Shown: positions 32,632-41,231, numbered from the stretch's first letter. The stretch is DNA of 64,000 nt from Thioclava nitratireducens (GCF_001940525.2 NZ_CP019437.1:1896501-1960500), one strand, 5' to 3'. Program-made: numbers and translations. Notes: a model not told the origin generated them from the sequence alone.

Positions 32632-33920
32632 TGCTGGTCTGGTTCCTTCCGCTTTTCCTCGTCCTGATCCTGATCGGCTTCCCGATCTTCTTCGCGCTGC
32701 TCGCGGCCCCGGGCGCGATGCTGCTCCTGAACGGGCAGGAGCGCGACTTCGCGCTGCTTTACCGCAACCTTTACAACGGGATGGACAGCTTCCCGCTGCT
32801 CGCCATCCCGTTCTTCATGCTCGCCGGCGAGATGATGAACTCGGGCGGCATCACGCGCCGTCTGGTGGAATTCTCTGAGGCGATGATGGGCCATCTGCGC
32901 GGCGGCCTCGCGCATGTGAACATCCTGTCCTCGATGCTGTTCGCGGGGCTTTCGGGCTCGGCAGTGGCCGATACGTCCGCGCTGGGCTCGATGCTGATTC
33001 CGGCGATGGAGCAGCAGGGCTACACCCGTAAATTCGCCGCTGCGATCACCGCGGCCAGTTCGGTGATCGGGCCGATCATCCCGCCTTCGGGCATCATGAT
33101 CATCTATGCCTATGTGATGGGCCAGTCGGTCGCGGCGCTTTTCCTTGCGGGGATCGTGCCTGGCGTTCTGGTCGGTGTCGGGCTGATGGTGATGGTCAAG
33201 TTCATGGCCAACAAGCACGGGTTTCCGCCCGCCTCGAAGAAACACACATGGCCCGAGCGGGGACAGGCGAGTTTGCGCGCCTTCTTCCCGCTGATGACGC
33301 CGGTCATCATTCTGGGCGGTATCTTGGGCGGCGTCTTCACCCCGACCGAGGCCGCCGCGATCGCCGTGGCCTACGCGCTGATCGTCGGCCTCTTCATCCT
33401 GCGCACGCTGCGCTGGAGCGACCTGCCGCATATCCTGATGCGGGCGGGGCTGACGTCCTCGGTGGTGCTGCTGCTGGTGGGCGCGGCGATGGCGTTCAAG
33501 ACGGTCGTCAGCCTGTCGCACGCCCCCGAAGCGCTGGCGGAGTTCATCCTCGGCCTGTCGCAGAACCCGTTGATCCTGCTGTTCCTGATCAACATCCTGC
33601 TGTTCATCGTCGGGATGTTCCTCGACGCGGGCCCCGCGATCATCGTGCTGGGGCCGATCCTCGCGCCGATTTTCACCGGGCTCGGGGTCGATCCGATTCA
33701 TTTCGCGATCATCATGAGCGTGAACCTGACCGTGGGGCTCGCCACGCCGCCGATGGGGCTGGTGCTGTTCGTGGCCGCCGCGGTGTCGAAGGAACGGGTG
33801 GAGACCATCGCCCGCGCGATCCTGCCGTTCCTCGCGGTCGAAGTGGCCGTGATCTTCCTGATCACCTACTTCCCCGCGATTTCGATGACCATTCCCCGTC
33901 TGACGGGGTTCGCCAACTAA
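32628..33920 (+). CDS. TRAP transporter large permease subunit (DctM type)
   Basis: The 430-residue permease has 11-12 hydrophobic helices and the DctM motifs IPFFMLAGEMMNSGGI, SSVIGPIIPPSGIMIIYAYV and LTVGLATPPMGLVLFVAA. It uses the sodium gradient. The start is GTG at 32628 (overlapping the DctQ stop) or ATG at 32631; both fit the ribosome binding site GGAGGGG. It is the second gene of the TRAP set. Confidence 0.93.
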   Translation: MMLVWFLPLFLVLILIGFPIFFALLAAPGAMLLLNGQERDFALLYRNLYNGMDSFPLLAIPFFMLAGEMMNSGGITRRLVEFSEAMMGHLRGGLAHVNILSSMLFAGLSGSAVADTSALGSMLIPAMEQQGYTRKFAAAITAASSVIGPIIPPSGIMIIYAYVMGQSVAALFLAGIVPGVLVGVGLMVMVKFMANKHGFPPASKKHTWPERGQASLRAFFPLMTPVIILGGILGGVFTPTEAAAIAVAYALIVGLFILRTLRWSDLPHILMRAGLTSSVVLLLVGAAMAFKTVVSLSHAPEALAEFILGLSQNPLILLFLINILLFIVGMFLDAGPAIIVLGPILAPIFTGLGVDPIHFAIIMSVNLTVGLATPPMGLVLFVAAAVSKERVETIARAILPFLAVEVAVIFLITYFPAISMTIPRLTGFAN

Positions 33921-33947
33921 AACGATACTGAAGCATATAGGGAGGAA

Positions 33948-35021
33948 ATGATGCTCAGAACTTTCGTGAAATCGCTTGCGCTGGGGGCCGTGCTGGCCTC
34001 GGGGCTCGGCATGGCCGCGCAGGCTCAGGACGATACGATCACGCTGCGCGCGGTCGCCAACTCGAACACGAATGACGAGGATTACGACGGTCTCGTCGTG
34101 TTCAAGAACTATGTCGAGAACGCCTCGAACGGGAAGATCAAGGTCGACCTCTTCATTGGCACGCAGCTGTGCTCGAACGGGGCAGAGTGTCTGCAGGGCA
34201 TCGCGGATGGCTCGCTCGACATCTACATCTCGACCTCGGGCGGGGCTGCGGGGATCTTCCCCTATGTGCAGGTGCTTGACCTGCCGTATCTGATGCCGAA
34301 CGACCGGGTTGCCGAAGAGGTGCTGACCCATACCGACTTCACCTCGCAGCTGCGCAAGATGGCGCTGGCGGACAGCGACAACATGATCCGCCTGATGACG
34401 ATCGGAAACACCGGCGGCTGGCGCAACTTCGCCAACACCAAGCACACGGTGAAAACGCCCGAGGATCTGAAAGGCATGAAAATCCGCACCATCGTCGCGG
34501 ACCTGCCGCAGGAGCTGGTGAAAGCGATGGGTGCCTCGCCGACCCCGATCCCGTGGCCGGAACTGTTCACCGCGCTGCAGACCGGCGTCGTGGACGGCAC
34601 CAAGAACGGCATCACCGACATCATGAACATGAAATTCCCCGAGGCCGGGCTGAAATACGTCACGCTCGACGGGCATGCCTACATGGCGGCGCTGTGGTGG
34701 ATGAACAACCAGAAGTTCAAGGACATGTCGCCCGACATGCAGCGCGTGATCGTGGACGGGTTCGCGGCGCTCCAGCAGGCGACCTTCGCTTCGCCCAAGC
34801 GCAAGTCGATTGCCGCCTATGAGGAGTTCAAGAAGGACGGCGGCGAGATCTACGTGCCGACGCCCGAGCAGAAGAAGCAGTTCCAAGATGCGGCGCAGCC
34901 GGTCTATGGCTGGTTCAAGGACAACGTCCAGAACGGTGGCGAAGTGTTCGACGACCTGCAATCCGCGGTCGACGAGGCTTCGAAGACGGTCGATGCCGAG
35001 CGCGCGAGCGAACTGAACTGA
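33948..35021 (+). CDS. TRAP transporter substrate-binding protein (DctP family)
   Basis: The 357-residue periplasmic protein has a signal peptide (about 1-26, GMAAQAQD) and the DctP fold. GMKIRT with Arg180 is the conserved arginine that normally pairs with the carboxylate of the ligand. GWRNF with Arg159 and the YMAALWWMN segment are further family landmarks. A sulfonate could take the place of the carboxylate at this arginine, which would fit the linkage to a sulfoquinovose pathway. Two cysteines (75 and 81) lie close together. GGAGGAA lies directly before the ATG pair (33948, 33951); the second ATG has better spacing. Confidence 0.9.
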   Translation: MMLRTFVKSLALGAVLASGLGMAAQAQDDTITLRAVANSNTNDEDYDGLVVFKNYVENASNGKIKVDLFIGTQLCSNGAECLQGIADGSLDIYISTSGGAAGIFPYVQVLDLPYLMPNDRVAEEVLTHTDFTSQLRKMALADSDNMIRLMTIGNTGGWRNFANTKHTVKTPEDLKGMKIRTIVADLPQELVKAMGASPTPIPWPELFTALQTGVVDGTKNGITDIMNMKFPEAGLKYVTLDGHAYMAALWWMNNQKFKDMSPDMQRVIVDGFAALQQATFASPKRKSIAAYEEFKKDGGEIYVPTPEQKKQFQDAAQPVYGWFKDNVQNGGEVFDDLQSAVDEASKTVDAERASELN

Positions 35022-35042
35022 GCCTTCGCGCTTTGAAATGAT

Positions 35043-35075
35043 AGACCCCGCGCTACCCGGCGCGGGGTCTTCTTT
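35043..35075 (+). terminator. Rho-independent terminator after the TRAP genes
   Basis: Arms AGACCCCGCGC (35043-35053) and GCGCGGGGTCT (35060-35070) form an 11-bp stem with a 6-base loop, followed by TCTTTT. It closes the smo-TRAP operon. Confidence 0.9.
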
Positions 35076-35104
35076 TGGCTAACTTTCGGTGGGGTAGGGT
35101 TCGC

Positions 35105-35341
35105 TCAGGCCGATAGCCACCGCTCGAGCTTGCCGCTATCCGGCAGGCCGCCCGTATGCACCAGCTTCCCGTCGACCGAGACGCCGGGGGTCGACATCAC
35201 GCCTGCCATGGCGATCGCGCGGGGGTCGGTAACCTTCTCGACCGACACCTCGATGCCGAGCTTGGCGGCCGCTTCCTTGACCAACTCCTCGGTCTTTTCG
35301 CAGCGCTTGCAGCCGGGGCCGTAAACCTTGACGTCCTTCAT
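35105..35341 (-). CDS. Small thioredoxin-like protein (CxxC)
   Basis: The 78-residue product has a thioredoxin fold with the redox pair Cys11 and Cys14 in PGCKRC and the cis-proline loop STPGV at about 50-54. It belongs to the short redox-active disulfide group (thioredoxin_3). It starts 11 bp after the stop of a COG0701 permease gene, with AAGGAG upstream of the ATG at 35341. The two are often found as a pair; the permease also has a CSC motif, so the small protein may serve as its thiol partner. The longer open frame through here belongs to the antisense of the permease. Confidence 0.8.
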   Translation of the reverse strand: MKDVKVYGPGCKRCEKTEELVKEAAAKLGIEVSVEKVTDPRAIAMAGVMSTPGVSVDGKLVHTGGLPDSGKLERWLSA

Positions 35342-35352
35342 ATCTTTTCTCC

Positions 35353-36414
35353 TTAGAACAATGCGTTGAACAGGAAGCCGACGGCAAGGATCCCGCTGGC
35401 GACAACCCCGATGAAGACCGCGATCAGGCGCAGTTTCAGGACCTGACGCAGGATGATCATCTCGGGCATCGACAGCGCGATCACCGACATCATGAAGGCC
35501 AGAACCGTACCGAGCGCCGCGCCCTTGCCCAGAAGCGCCTCGACGATCGGGATGACGCCAGCGGCGTTGGTGTACATCGGTACGCCCATCAGCACCGCCG
35601 CGGGCACCGACCACCACGTGCCCGAACCCATGATACGCACCATCAGGTCTTGCGGGACATAGCCGTGGATCAGAGCGCCCATCGCGATACCGATGATGAT
35701 CCAGATCCAGACCCTGGAGAAGATCTCGCGCACCGCCTCGAGGCCAAGGCGATAGCGGTCGGTCATACTTAGTTCGTCGCTCTCGACCGCGCCCGGGGTG
35801 GTCGCGCCGGAATGGATGTCGCGCACCCAGTCCTGCAGCCAGCCCTCGACATGGAGCCTGCCGATCACCCAGCCCGCGACGATCGCGATGGCGAGTCCGA
35901 AGCCGAGATAGACCAGCGCCACGGGCCAGCCGACGAGGCCGATGAGCAGGATCAGCGCCACTTCGTTGACCATCGGGGCTGCGATCAGGAACGAAAAGGT
36001 GACGCCCAGCGGGATGCCTGCGGAGACGAAGCCGATGAAGAGCGGCACCGCCGAGCAGGAGCAGAACGGCGTCAAGACGCCCAAGCCCGCCGCCATCACG
36101 TTGCCGACGCCCTCGCGCTTGCCCGAGAGAAGCGCGCGGGTTTTTTCCGGGCTGAAGAAGCTGCGCACGACCCCCATCGCGAAGACGATCAGGGTGAGCA
36201 GCATCATCACTTTCGGGACGTCGTAGAAGAAGAAGGCCAGCGCCTCGCCAGTATGCGTGTCGCGAGTGACCGGCAGGAACGAGACGATCCATTCGGAGAG
36301 GGCCGGGAGCTGGCGGTAGATCCCCCACCACGCGACGAGGCCTGCCGCGACGACCACGCTCCACGCCCAGCCGGGCATCCCGCCATGCGGGGTTTCATGC
36401 TGTGTCACACTCAT
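35353..36414 (-). CDS. COG0701 family permease (ArsP/YraQ-like)
   Basis: The 353-residue membrane protein has eight or more helices and two repeat-like halves. FCSCSAVPLFIGF near residue 118 and MYTNAAGVIPIVEALL near residue 255 are characteristic of the permease family that includes ArsP, the organoarsenical exporter, and YraQ. The substrate cannot be deduced. No ArsR-type regulator gene lies adjacent. It is followed by the small CxxC thioredoxin-like gene. The ATG is at 36414. Confidence 0.82.
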   Translation of the reverse strand: MSVTQHETPHGGMPGWAWSVVVAAGLVAWWGIYRQLPALSEWIVSFLPVTRDTHTGEALAFFFYDVPKVMMLLTLIVFAMGVVRSFFSPEKTRALLSGKREGVGNVMAAGLGVLTPFCSCSAVPLFIGFVSAGIPLGVTFSFLIAAPMVNEVALILLIGLVGWPVALVYLGFGLAIAIVAGWVIGRLHVEGWLQDWVRDIHSGATTPGAVESDELSMTDRYRLGLEAVREIFSRVWIWIIIGIAMGALIHGYVPQDLMVRIMGSGTWWSVPAAVLMGVPMYTNAAGVIPIVEALLGKGAALGTVLAFMMSVIALSMPEMIILRQVLKLRLIAVFIGVVASGILAVGFLFNALF

Positions 36415-36576
36415 GTCGCGTTCCCCTTGAAACTCGTTCGGTGAGGGGGCCGCAAAACGCGACCCGGTGCCTCATCACGGGCAGATTAGCGCCGGGGGCA
36501 CGGGTCGCTTCAATGCGCTCGATCAAGTTGGGCGCAATTTCTCATGTCCTGCTGCGAAAGGTCGCGGCTGCGGAAG

Positions 36577-37347
36577 TCAGGAAGGATCGCGCGCGATGTT
36601 ACGCTCCATGAGCCGCTGGAACAGCCCGGGCGAGGCGCGGTTGATCCACCACGCGAGCCGCGCGACGCGGCCTACCGGGATCATCGGGCGGTTGCGCTTC
36701 AGCCCGGCGAGGATCACCTGCGCGGCAGCCTCGGGCGTCATGTAATCCACCCCGTCCGCAGCCGCTCCGGGACGTGCGATGCCGTCTGATTGCCGCTCGG
36801 CCCGGTCTAGATTTGTCGCCACGAAGGAGGGGGCTGCGATCTGCACACGCACGCCGTGAGAGGCCTCCTCCGAACGCAACGATTTGAAGAACCCTTCCAA
36901 CGCATGTTTCGACGCTGCATAGGCGGTGCGGTGATAGAGCGGCGAGAATCCCGCCACCGAAGAAATCGCCAGATGCGTGCCGTGGCTTTCCCGCAGCGGT
37001 TCGAGGAAATGCCGCGCCATCGCGGTTGCCGCGAAATAGTTGATTTCGAAGACCTTGCGATGTGCGGCCTCGCTCAGCTCGGAGAACGGCCCGATCTGGG
37101 TGACGCCCGCGTTGTAGATCGCGAGCTCGATCCGGGGGTGACGTGCGCGGATGTCATCGCAGGCTGTCTCCAGTTGCGCCGGATCGGTCAGATCGCACGC
37201 GATGGCCTCTTCATTCGGCGCGGCGGTAAGGCCCGAGATATTCCGGTCGAGCAGCACGACCTGCCAGCCCTCGGCGCGCAGCCCCGCCGAGAGCGCCTGC
37301 CCAAGCCCCCCGGCGCCGCCCGAGATTACCGCGACGCGCGCGCTCAT
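36577..37347 (-). CDS. Short-chain dehydrogenase/reductase
   Basis: The 256-residue classical SDR has GGAGGLG (10-16), NAGV, and catalytic Ser130, Tyr143 and Lys147 (YAASK). The C terminus after about residue 225 is hydrophobic/basic. It is the last gene of a four-gene operon (flavin monooxygenase, BASS transporter, epimerase, SDR), overlapping the epimerase stop as ATGA. The operon partners suggest an alicyclic or steroid-like substrate. Confidence 0.85.
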   Translation of the reverse strand: MSARVAVISGGAGGLGQALSAGLRAEGWQVVLLDRNISGLTAAPNEEAIACDLTDPAQLETACDDIRARHPRIELAIYNAGVTQIGPFSELSEAAHRKVFEINYFAATAMARHFLEPLRESHGTHLAISSVAGFSPLYHRTAYAASKHALEGFFKSLRSEEASHGVRVQIAAPSFVATNLDRAERQSDGIARPGAAADGVDYMTPEAAAQVILAGLKRNRPMIPVGRVARLAWWINRASPGLFQRLMERNIARDPS

Positions 37348-38282
37348 AGCCCGGCCTCGCGCGCCCAGAGGTCAAAGACTTCGGCGCTGGTCAGCTCTGG
37401 CGTGTAGCCGAAGACTTCCTTCAATGCGTCGTTGGCAAGGACGGGGCGGTATTGCAGAAAGCGCACCTGTTCGGGCCCGTAGCGGCTCAGGCCCAGCGGA
37501 TGGGCGATGGCGAGCGCGGCCTTGATGCCGAGCGCGGGCAGGCGGCGCACCGGTTTGCCGAGACGTCTTGCGAGGTCGGTGACGCCCAGTGCGCCGTCTC
37601 CCGCGACGTTGAAGATGCCAGGCGGGCCATCGGTCGCGGCACGTATAAGGATGCGCGCCAGATCGCGGGTCCAGATGAAGACGAAAGGGCTCTCGCAACC
37701 CCGGATCGCGAGCAGGCGCGGCTTGCGAAACAGCGCGGTGATCTGGTTGTCGGTGCCCTTCCCAAGAACCGTTCCGACCCGCAGCACGACCTGCTCGAGG
37801 GCACGGTGGGTGGCGCGCGCTTCGGCCAGCATCTCCTCGACCTGCCGCTTGTGATCGGCATAGGCGAACTCGGGATTGCCGCGCACCGGATCGCTTTCGC
37901 GCAGCGGCACGGGGTTGTCGGCGTGATAGCCATAGGCCGCGCCCGACGAAGTCACGACAAGTCGCCGCACGCTGACCGAAAGCGCAGCCGCGAGCACCTT
38001 GCGCGTGCCCTCCACATCGACGCGGTAGGCTAGCTCGCGGCCCATGCCGGGACCGGGCGTCACGATGGAGGCGAGATGCACGATCACCTCTGGCCGTTCG
38101 CGCGCGATGACCTTGCCGGGAGCGTCGGTGGTGACGTCCATCGCCACGAAGCGCACGGCTTCAGGCAGCGTCTCGGGGGATGCCAGATCGGTCGCGATGA
38201 CCTCGTGGCCACTTTCGGCGAGTTCTGCGGTCAGCACGCGGCCGATCATGCCGCCCGCACCGGTAATCAGGATCCGGGTCAT
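37344..38282 (-). CDS. NAD-dependent epimerase/dehydratase family protein
   Basis: The 312-residue extended SDR has the GAGGMIG dinucleotide loop (8-14), HLAS and TSSGA, and the Tyr141-x3-Lys145 pair (YADHK). A VGTVLGKG segment and a C-terminal substrate region (WTRDLARIL, FNVAGDGALGVTDLARRLG) follow, as in 3-beta-hydroxysteroid dehydrogenase/isomerase-like or atypical epimerases. It is coupled by ATGA overlaps to both neighbours in the flavin monooxygenase operon. Confidence 0.82.
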   Translation of the reverse strand: MTRILITGAGGMIGRVLTAELAESGHEVIATDLASPETLPEAVRFVAMDVTTDAPGKVIARERPEVIVHLASIVTPGPGMGRELAYRVDVEGTRKVLAAALSVSVRRLVVTSSGAAYGYHADNPVPLRESDPVRGNPEFAYADHKRQVEEMLAEARATHRALEQVVLRVGTVLGKGTDNQITALFRKPRLLAIRGCESPFVFIWTRDLARILIRAATDGPPGIFNVAGDGALGVTDLARRLGKPVRRLPALGIKAALAIAHPLGLSRYGPEQVRFLQYRPVLANDALKEVFGYTPELTSAEVFDLWAREAGL

Positions 38283-39181
38283 CGCGCGGCCTCCTTTCGT
38301 CTCATGAATGTCGAGATCGCGAAGCCCGCGATGATGTGCCAGATGCCCCAGAAAGCCGCGACGATTGCCATGCCGCCCAAACCTCCGAAGAAGGCGAATA
38401 TCAGCACGAGGCCGAGCCCTGAATTCTGGATACCCGTCTCGATGGTGATCGCGCGCCGGTCGAAGGGCGAAAGCCGCGCCAGCGTCGCGGTGCCATAGCC
38501 TCCCGCAAACGCCAGCGCATTGTGCAGCACCACCATCCCCGCGATCAGCCCGACGAATTGGACGAAATAGGACCAGTTGGCGCTGAGCGAGAGCGCCACG
38601 AAAGCCACGAAAATCGCCATCGACACCCATTTCAGCGGATCGCGAATGCGGGTCGTCAGATCGTAGCGGTAATGGTTCAGCGCGATCCCGGCGATCAGCG
38701 GCAACAGCAGCATGACACCCACGGTGATCGCCACGCTCACCGGGTCGATATGGGTCTCGTGCAGCAGCGCGCGCGTCGGGGCGTAAAGGCTGCCCCAGAA
38801 CGCGATATTGAGCGGCGTCAGCACGATCGCCGCCACCGTGGCGAAGGCGGTCAGCGAGACCGACAGCGCCGTGTTCCCGCCCGCCCGATGGGTGAAGAAG
38901 TTCGAGACATTCCCGCCGGGACAAGCCGCGACGAGGATCAGCCCGAGCGCAATCGACGGGCTGGGCTGCAGCGCCAGCACCAGCCCGAAGGTCAGCGCGG
39001 GCAGCACCAGAAACTGCGACGTGAACCCCACGATCAGCGCCCAGGGCCTGCGCACCAGCGGGCGGAAATCGCGGGGGGAGAGGTCGATCGCGACTGAGAA
39101 CATGACGATGCCGAGGATCGCGTTGAGCAGATGCAGAGCGCCGGGGCTGAAATTCAGCCGGACCGCGTCGAGCCCGGTCAT
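38279..39181 (-). CDS. Bile acid:sodium symporter (BASS) family transporter
   Basis: The 300-residue membrane protein has about ten helices and the family landmarks ACPGGNVSNFFTHRAGGNTALSVSLT and ITIETGIQNSGLGL, which contain the crossover-helix sodium-site residues of BASS proteins. It probably moves an amphipathic or organic anion with sodium. It lies between a flavin monooxygenase and an epimerase gene in one operon, with 4-bp overlaps. Confidence 0.85.
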   Translation of the reverse strand: MTGLDAVRLNFSPGALHLLNAILGIVMFSVAIDLSPRDFRPLVRRPWALIVGFTSQFLVLPALTFGLVLALQPSPSIALGLILVAACPGGNVSNFFTHRAGGNTALSVSLTAFATVAAIVLTPLNIAFWGSLYAPTRALLHETHIDPVSVAITVGVMLLLPLIAGIALNHYRYDLTTRIRDPLKWVSMAIFVAFVALSLSANWSYFVQFVGLIAGMVVLHNALAFAGGYGTATLARLSPFDRRAITIETGIQNSGLGLVLIFAFFGGLGGMAIVAAFWGIWHIIAGFAISTFMRRKEAAR

Positions 39182-40497
39182 GCCGGGGCCTTCCCGCCGA
39201 GCGCCTTGATCCAGCCGGTGACCGCCTTGCGATAGGTCGCCTTGTCCACGTAATAGGCCATCCGCGCGAGCTTGAGATAGGCCATGCCGCCGGTCGCGCG
39301 CTCGAACCCCTCGGCCTTCTTCGCCTGCAGGCGCTTCGCGGCCTCCGATCCCTCGCGCAGCCCGCGAATGTAGCGCGCCACCATCTCGGCTTGTTCGTGA
39401 CGGCCCTGCCAGCCAAGCCCGCTCGCCTCGAGCATTCCCAGCACGAAGAGATCGTCGCGCTTGGGGTGCATCGCGTTAAGGTACAGATGCGGCGCGTCGC
39501 CTTGCCAGTTCAGCAGCTCCGGCGCGATGAAGGGGTAGTGCAGCTTGTAGCCGGTGGCCGCGAGGATCATGTCATACTCGGCCTGCGCGCCATCCTTGAA
39601 GTGCACCGTTTTGCCGTCGAGCCTTTCGATATCCGCGCGCACTTTCAGATCGCCGTGACCTGCGTGGAACAGCACCAGCGAGTTCACGATCGGATGGCTC
39701 TCGTAGAGTTTGTAATCGGGCTTGGGAAACCCGTATTTCTGCGGATCGCCGACGAACCATTTCAGCAGCGCGCCGTCGATCTTGCGCTTGAGCCACATCG
39801 GCAGCTTGATTGCGCCGCCTAGCGTGTCGGCGGGTTTGCCGAAGACGTATTTCGGCACGAAGTAATAGCCGCGTCGCATCGAAAGATCGCAGCTTTTGCC
39901 GTGATGGATCGCGTCCACCGCGATGTCGCAGCCCGAATTGCCCGCGCCCACGACGAGCACGCGCTTGCCGGTGAATTGCGACGGGTCGCGATAGGCCGAG
40001 GAGTGGATCAACTCGCCGTCGAACTGGCCGGGGAACTCCGGCATGTTCGGTTCGGAGAGCGTGCCATTGGCGATCAGAACGCCTGCATAGATCTCAGAAT
40101 GCTCGCCCTCGCTATCGCGCCAACTGACCCGCCAGCCTTCGCCATCGCCGCCCAGCGGTTCAACCTTCGTCACCTTGGCGTTGAAGCGGTAATGGCGCCG
40201 AATGTCGAAATGATCGGCGAAATCGCGGAAATACTGCGCCATCTCGCGGTGGCTGGGATATTCCGCCACCTCCTCGCGCATCGGGAAATCGGTGAATTCC
40301 GTCATCCGCTTCGAGGAAATCAGATGCGCGCTTTCATACATCGTCGAATGCGCGCCCTCGATATCCCAGAGCCCGCCCACATCGCTGTGCAGCTCGAACC
40401 CCTGATAGTCTACCCCTTGTTCGCCCAGCACCTTGGCCGCGGCCAGACCCATCGGGCCCGCGCCGATCAGGGCGAACCTGCCCCTCGTATCTGTCAT
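39178..40497 (-). CDS. Flavin-containing monooxygenase (FMO/Baeyer-Villiger-like)
   Basis: The 439-residue class B flavoprotein has the FAD motif GAGPMG (about 13-18), the FMO fingerprint FPGQFDGELIHSSAY near residue 155 (F-x-G with HS-x-x-Y), and the second Rossmann motif GAGNSG for NADPH. ATGYK near the C-terminal half is the usual class B signature. It oxidises a nitrogen, sulfur or ketone substrate. It is first in an operon with a BASS transporter, epimerase and SDR, and diverges from a TetR regulator with a palindromic operator between them. The start at 40497 has GGAGACG upstream. Confidence 0.87.
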   Translation of the reverse strand: MTDTRGRFALIGAGPMGLAAAKVLGEQGVDYQGFELHSDVGGLWDIEGAHSTMYESAHLISSKRMTEFTDFPMREEVAEYPSHREMAQYFRDFADHFDIRRHYRFNAKVTKVEPLGGDGEGWRVSWRDSEGEHSEIYAGVLIANGTLSEPNMPEFPGQFDGELIHSSAYRDPSQFTGKRVLVVGAGNSGCDIAVDAIHHGKSCDLSMRRGYYFVPKYVFGKPADTLGGAIKLPMWLKRKIDGALLKWFVGDPQKYGFPKPDYKLYESHPIVNSLVLFHAGHGDLKVRADIERLDGKTVHFKDGAQAEYDMILAATGYKLHYPFIAPELLNWQGDAPHLYLNAMHPKRDDLFVLGMLEASGLGWQGRHEQAEMVARYIRGLREGSEAAKRLQAKKAEGFERATGGMAYLKLARMAYYVDKATYRKAVTGWIKALGGKAPA

Positions 40498-40525
40498 CTT
40501 GCGTCTCCTCCCAGACGTTTTTAAA

Positions 40526-40541
40526 TTGAACCATTGTTCAA
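40526..40541. promoter_or_regulatory. TetR-type operator between monooxygenase operon and TetR gene
   Basis: TTGAAC (40526-40531) and GTTCAA (40536-40541) form a perfect inverted repeat around CATT, in the 64-bp divergent spacer next to the TetR gene. The core TGAAC-CATN-GTTCA recurs upstream of the acyl-CoA synthetase gene at 45845-45872. Confidence 0.7.
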
Positions 40542-40561
40542 AATAAGCAAGCCCCGATCTG

Positions 40562-41227
40562 ATGACGAAAAAGACGACCGAGAAACAAAGGCTTAGAGCG
40601 CCGTCGAAGCGCTCTCTCGCGAGCCGTTCACGGATTCTCGATGCGGCGGAAACGGTGTTCGCGCGGGACGGATTCGAGGGCGCGAAGGTGCGCGACATCG
40701 CCGCGCTGGCCGAGGTGCCGCTGGGTCTGGTGAACCATCACGGGGGCTCAAAAGAGGCGCTGTTTCGCGAAGTGGTGGAGCGGCGCGCCGAAGAGCTGGC
40801 GCGTCTGCGTCTGGAGGCTCTGGCGCAGGCGAAGGGGCAGGGGGCGCTCGATCTGACGGCGATCCTCGGCTGCTTCTTCCGGCCCTATCTGGCGAAGGCG
40901 GCAGGCAGCGATCCGCAATGGCTGGCCTATGCGCGGCTGGTGGCGATGGTCTCGGCCGATCCGGCCTGGGCCGATATTTCTACCGATCTTTTCGACCCGA
41001 CCGCACAGCGTTTCATGGATGAAATCTGCGCGCTGCATCCCAAGGTGGGCCGGGCGGTGGTGGCAGAAGGGTTCGTCTATTCGGTTGCAGCCCTTCTGGC
41101 CTTCCTCACCTCGGAATGGCGGATCGCGGCGCTGGCCTCGCAGTCCGATGCGCAAGCCTCGGTCGAGGGGCTGGTCGCCTTCTGTGCCGCAGGCTGTGCA
41201 GCGCGCATCGCGCAGGCCGAGACGTGA
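40562..41227 (+). CDS. TetR/AcrR family regulator
   Basis: The 221-residue repressor has a TetR helix-turn-helix at about 20-68 (ILDAAETVFARDGFEGAKVRDIAALAEVPLGLVNHHGGSKEALF) and a variable C-terminal ligand domain. The family YxHF segment is replaced by NHHGG. It is divergent from the flavin monooxygenase operon and probably represses it through the palindrome in the spacer. The TauE/SafE gene follows 4 bp after its stop. No strong ribosome binding site is visible at the ATG at 40562. Confidence 0.88.
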   Translation: MTKKTTEKQRLRAPSKRSLASRSRILDAAETVFARDGFEGAKVRDIAALAEVPLGLVNHHGGSKEALFREVVERRAEELARLRLEALAQAKGQGALDLTAILGCFFRPYLAKAAGSDPQWLAYARLVAMVSADPAWADISTDLFDPTAQRFMDEICALHPKVGRAVVAEGFVYSVAALLAFLTSEWRIAALASQSDAQASVEGLVAFCAAGCAARIAQAET

Positions 41228-41231
41228 CCGG

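Noticed and set aside
32175..34961. 928-residue open frame on the minus strand over the TRAP genes
   Set aside because: It is antisense to dctQ, dctM and dctP and consists of His/Arg/Asp-rich low-complexity sequence, typical of shadow frames in high-G+C DNA.
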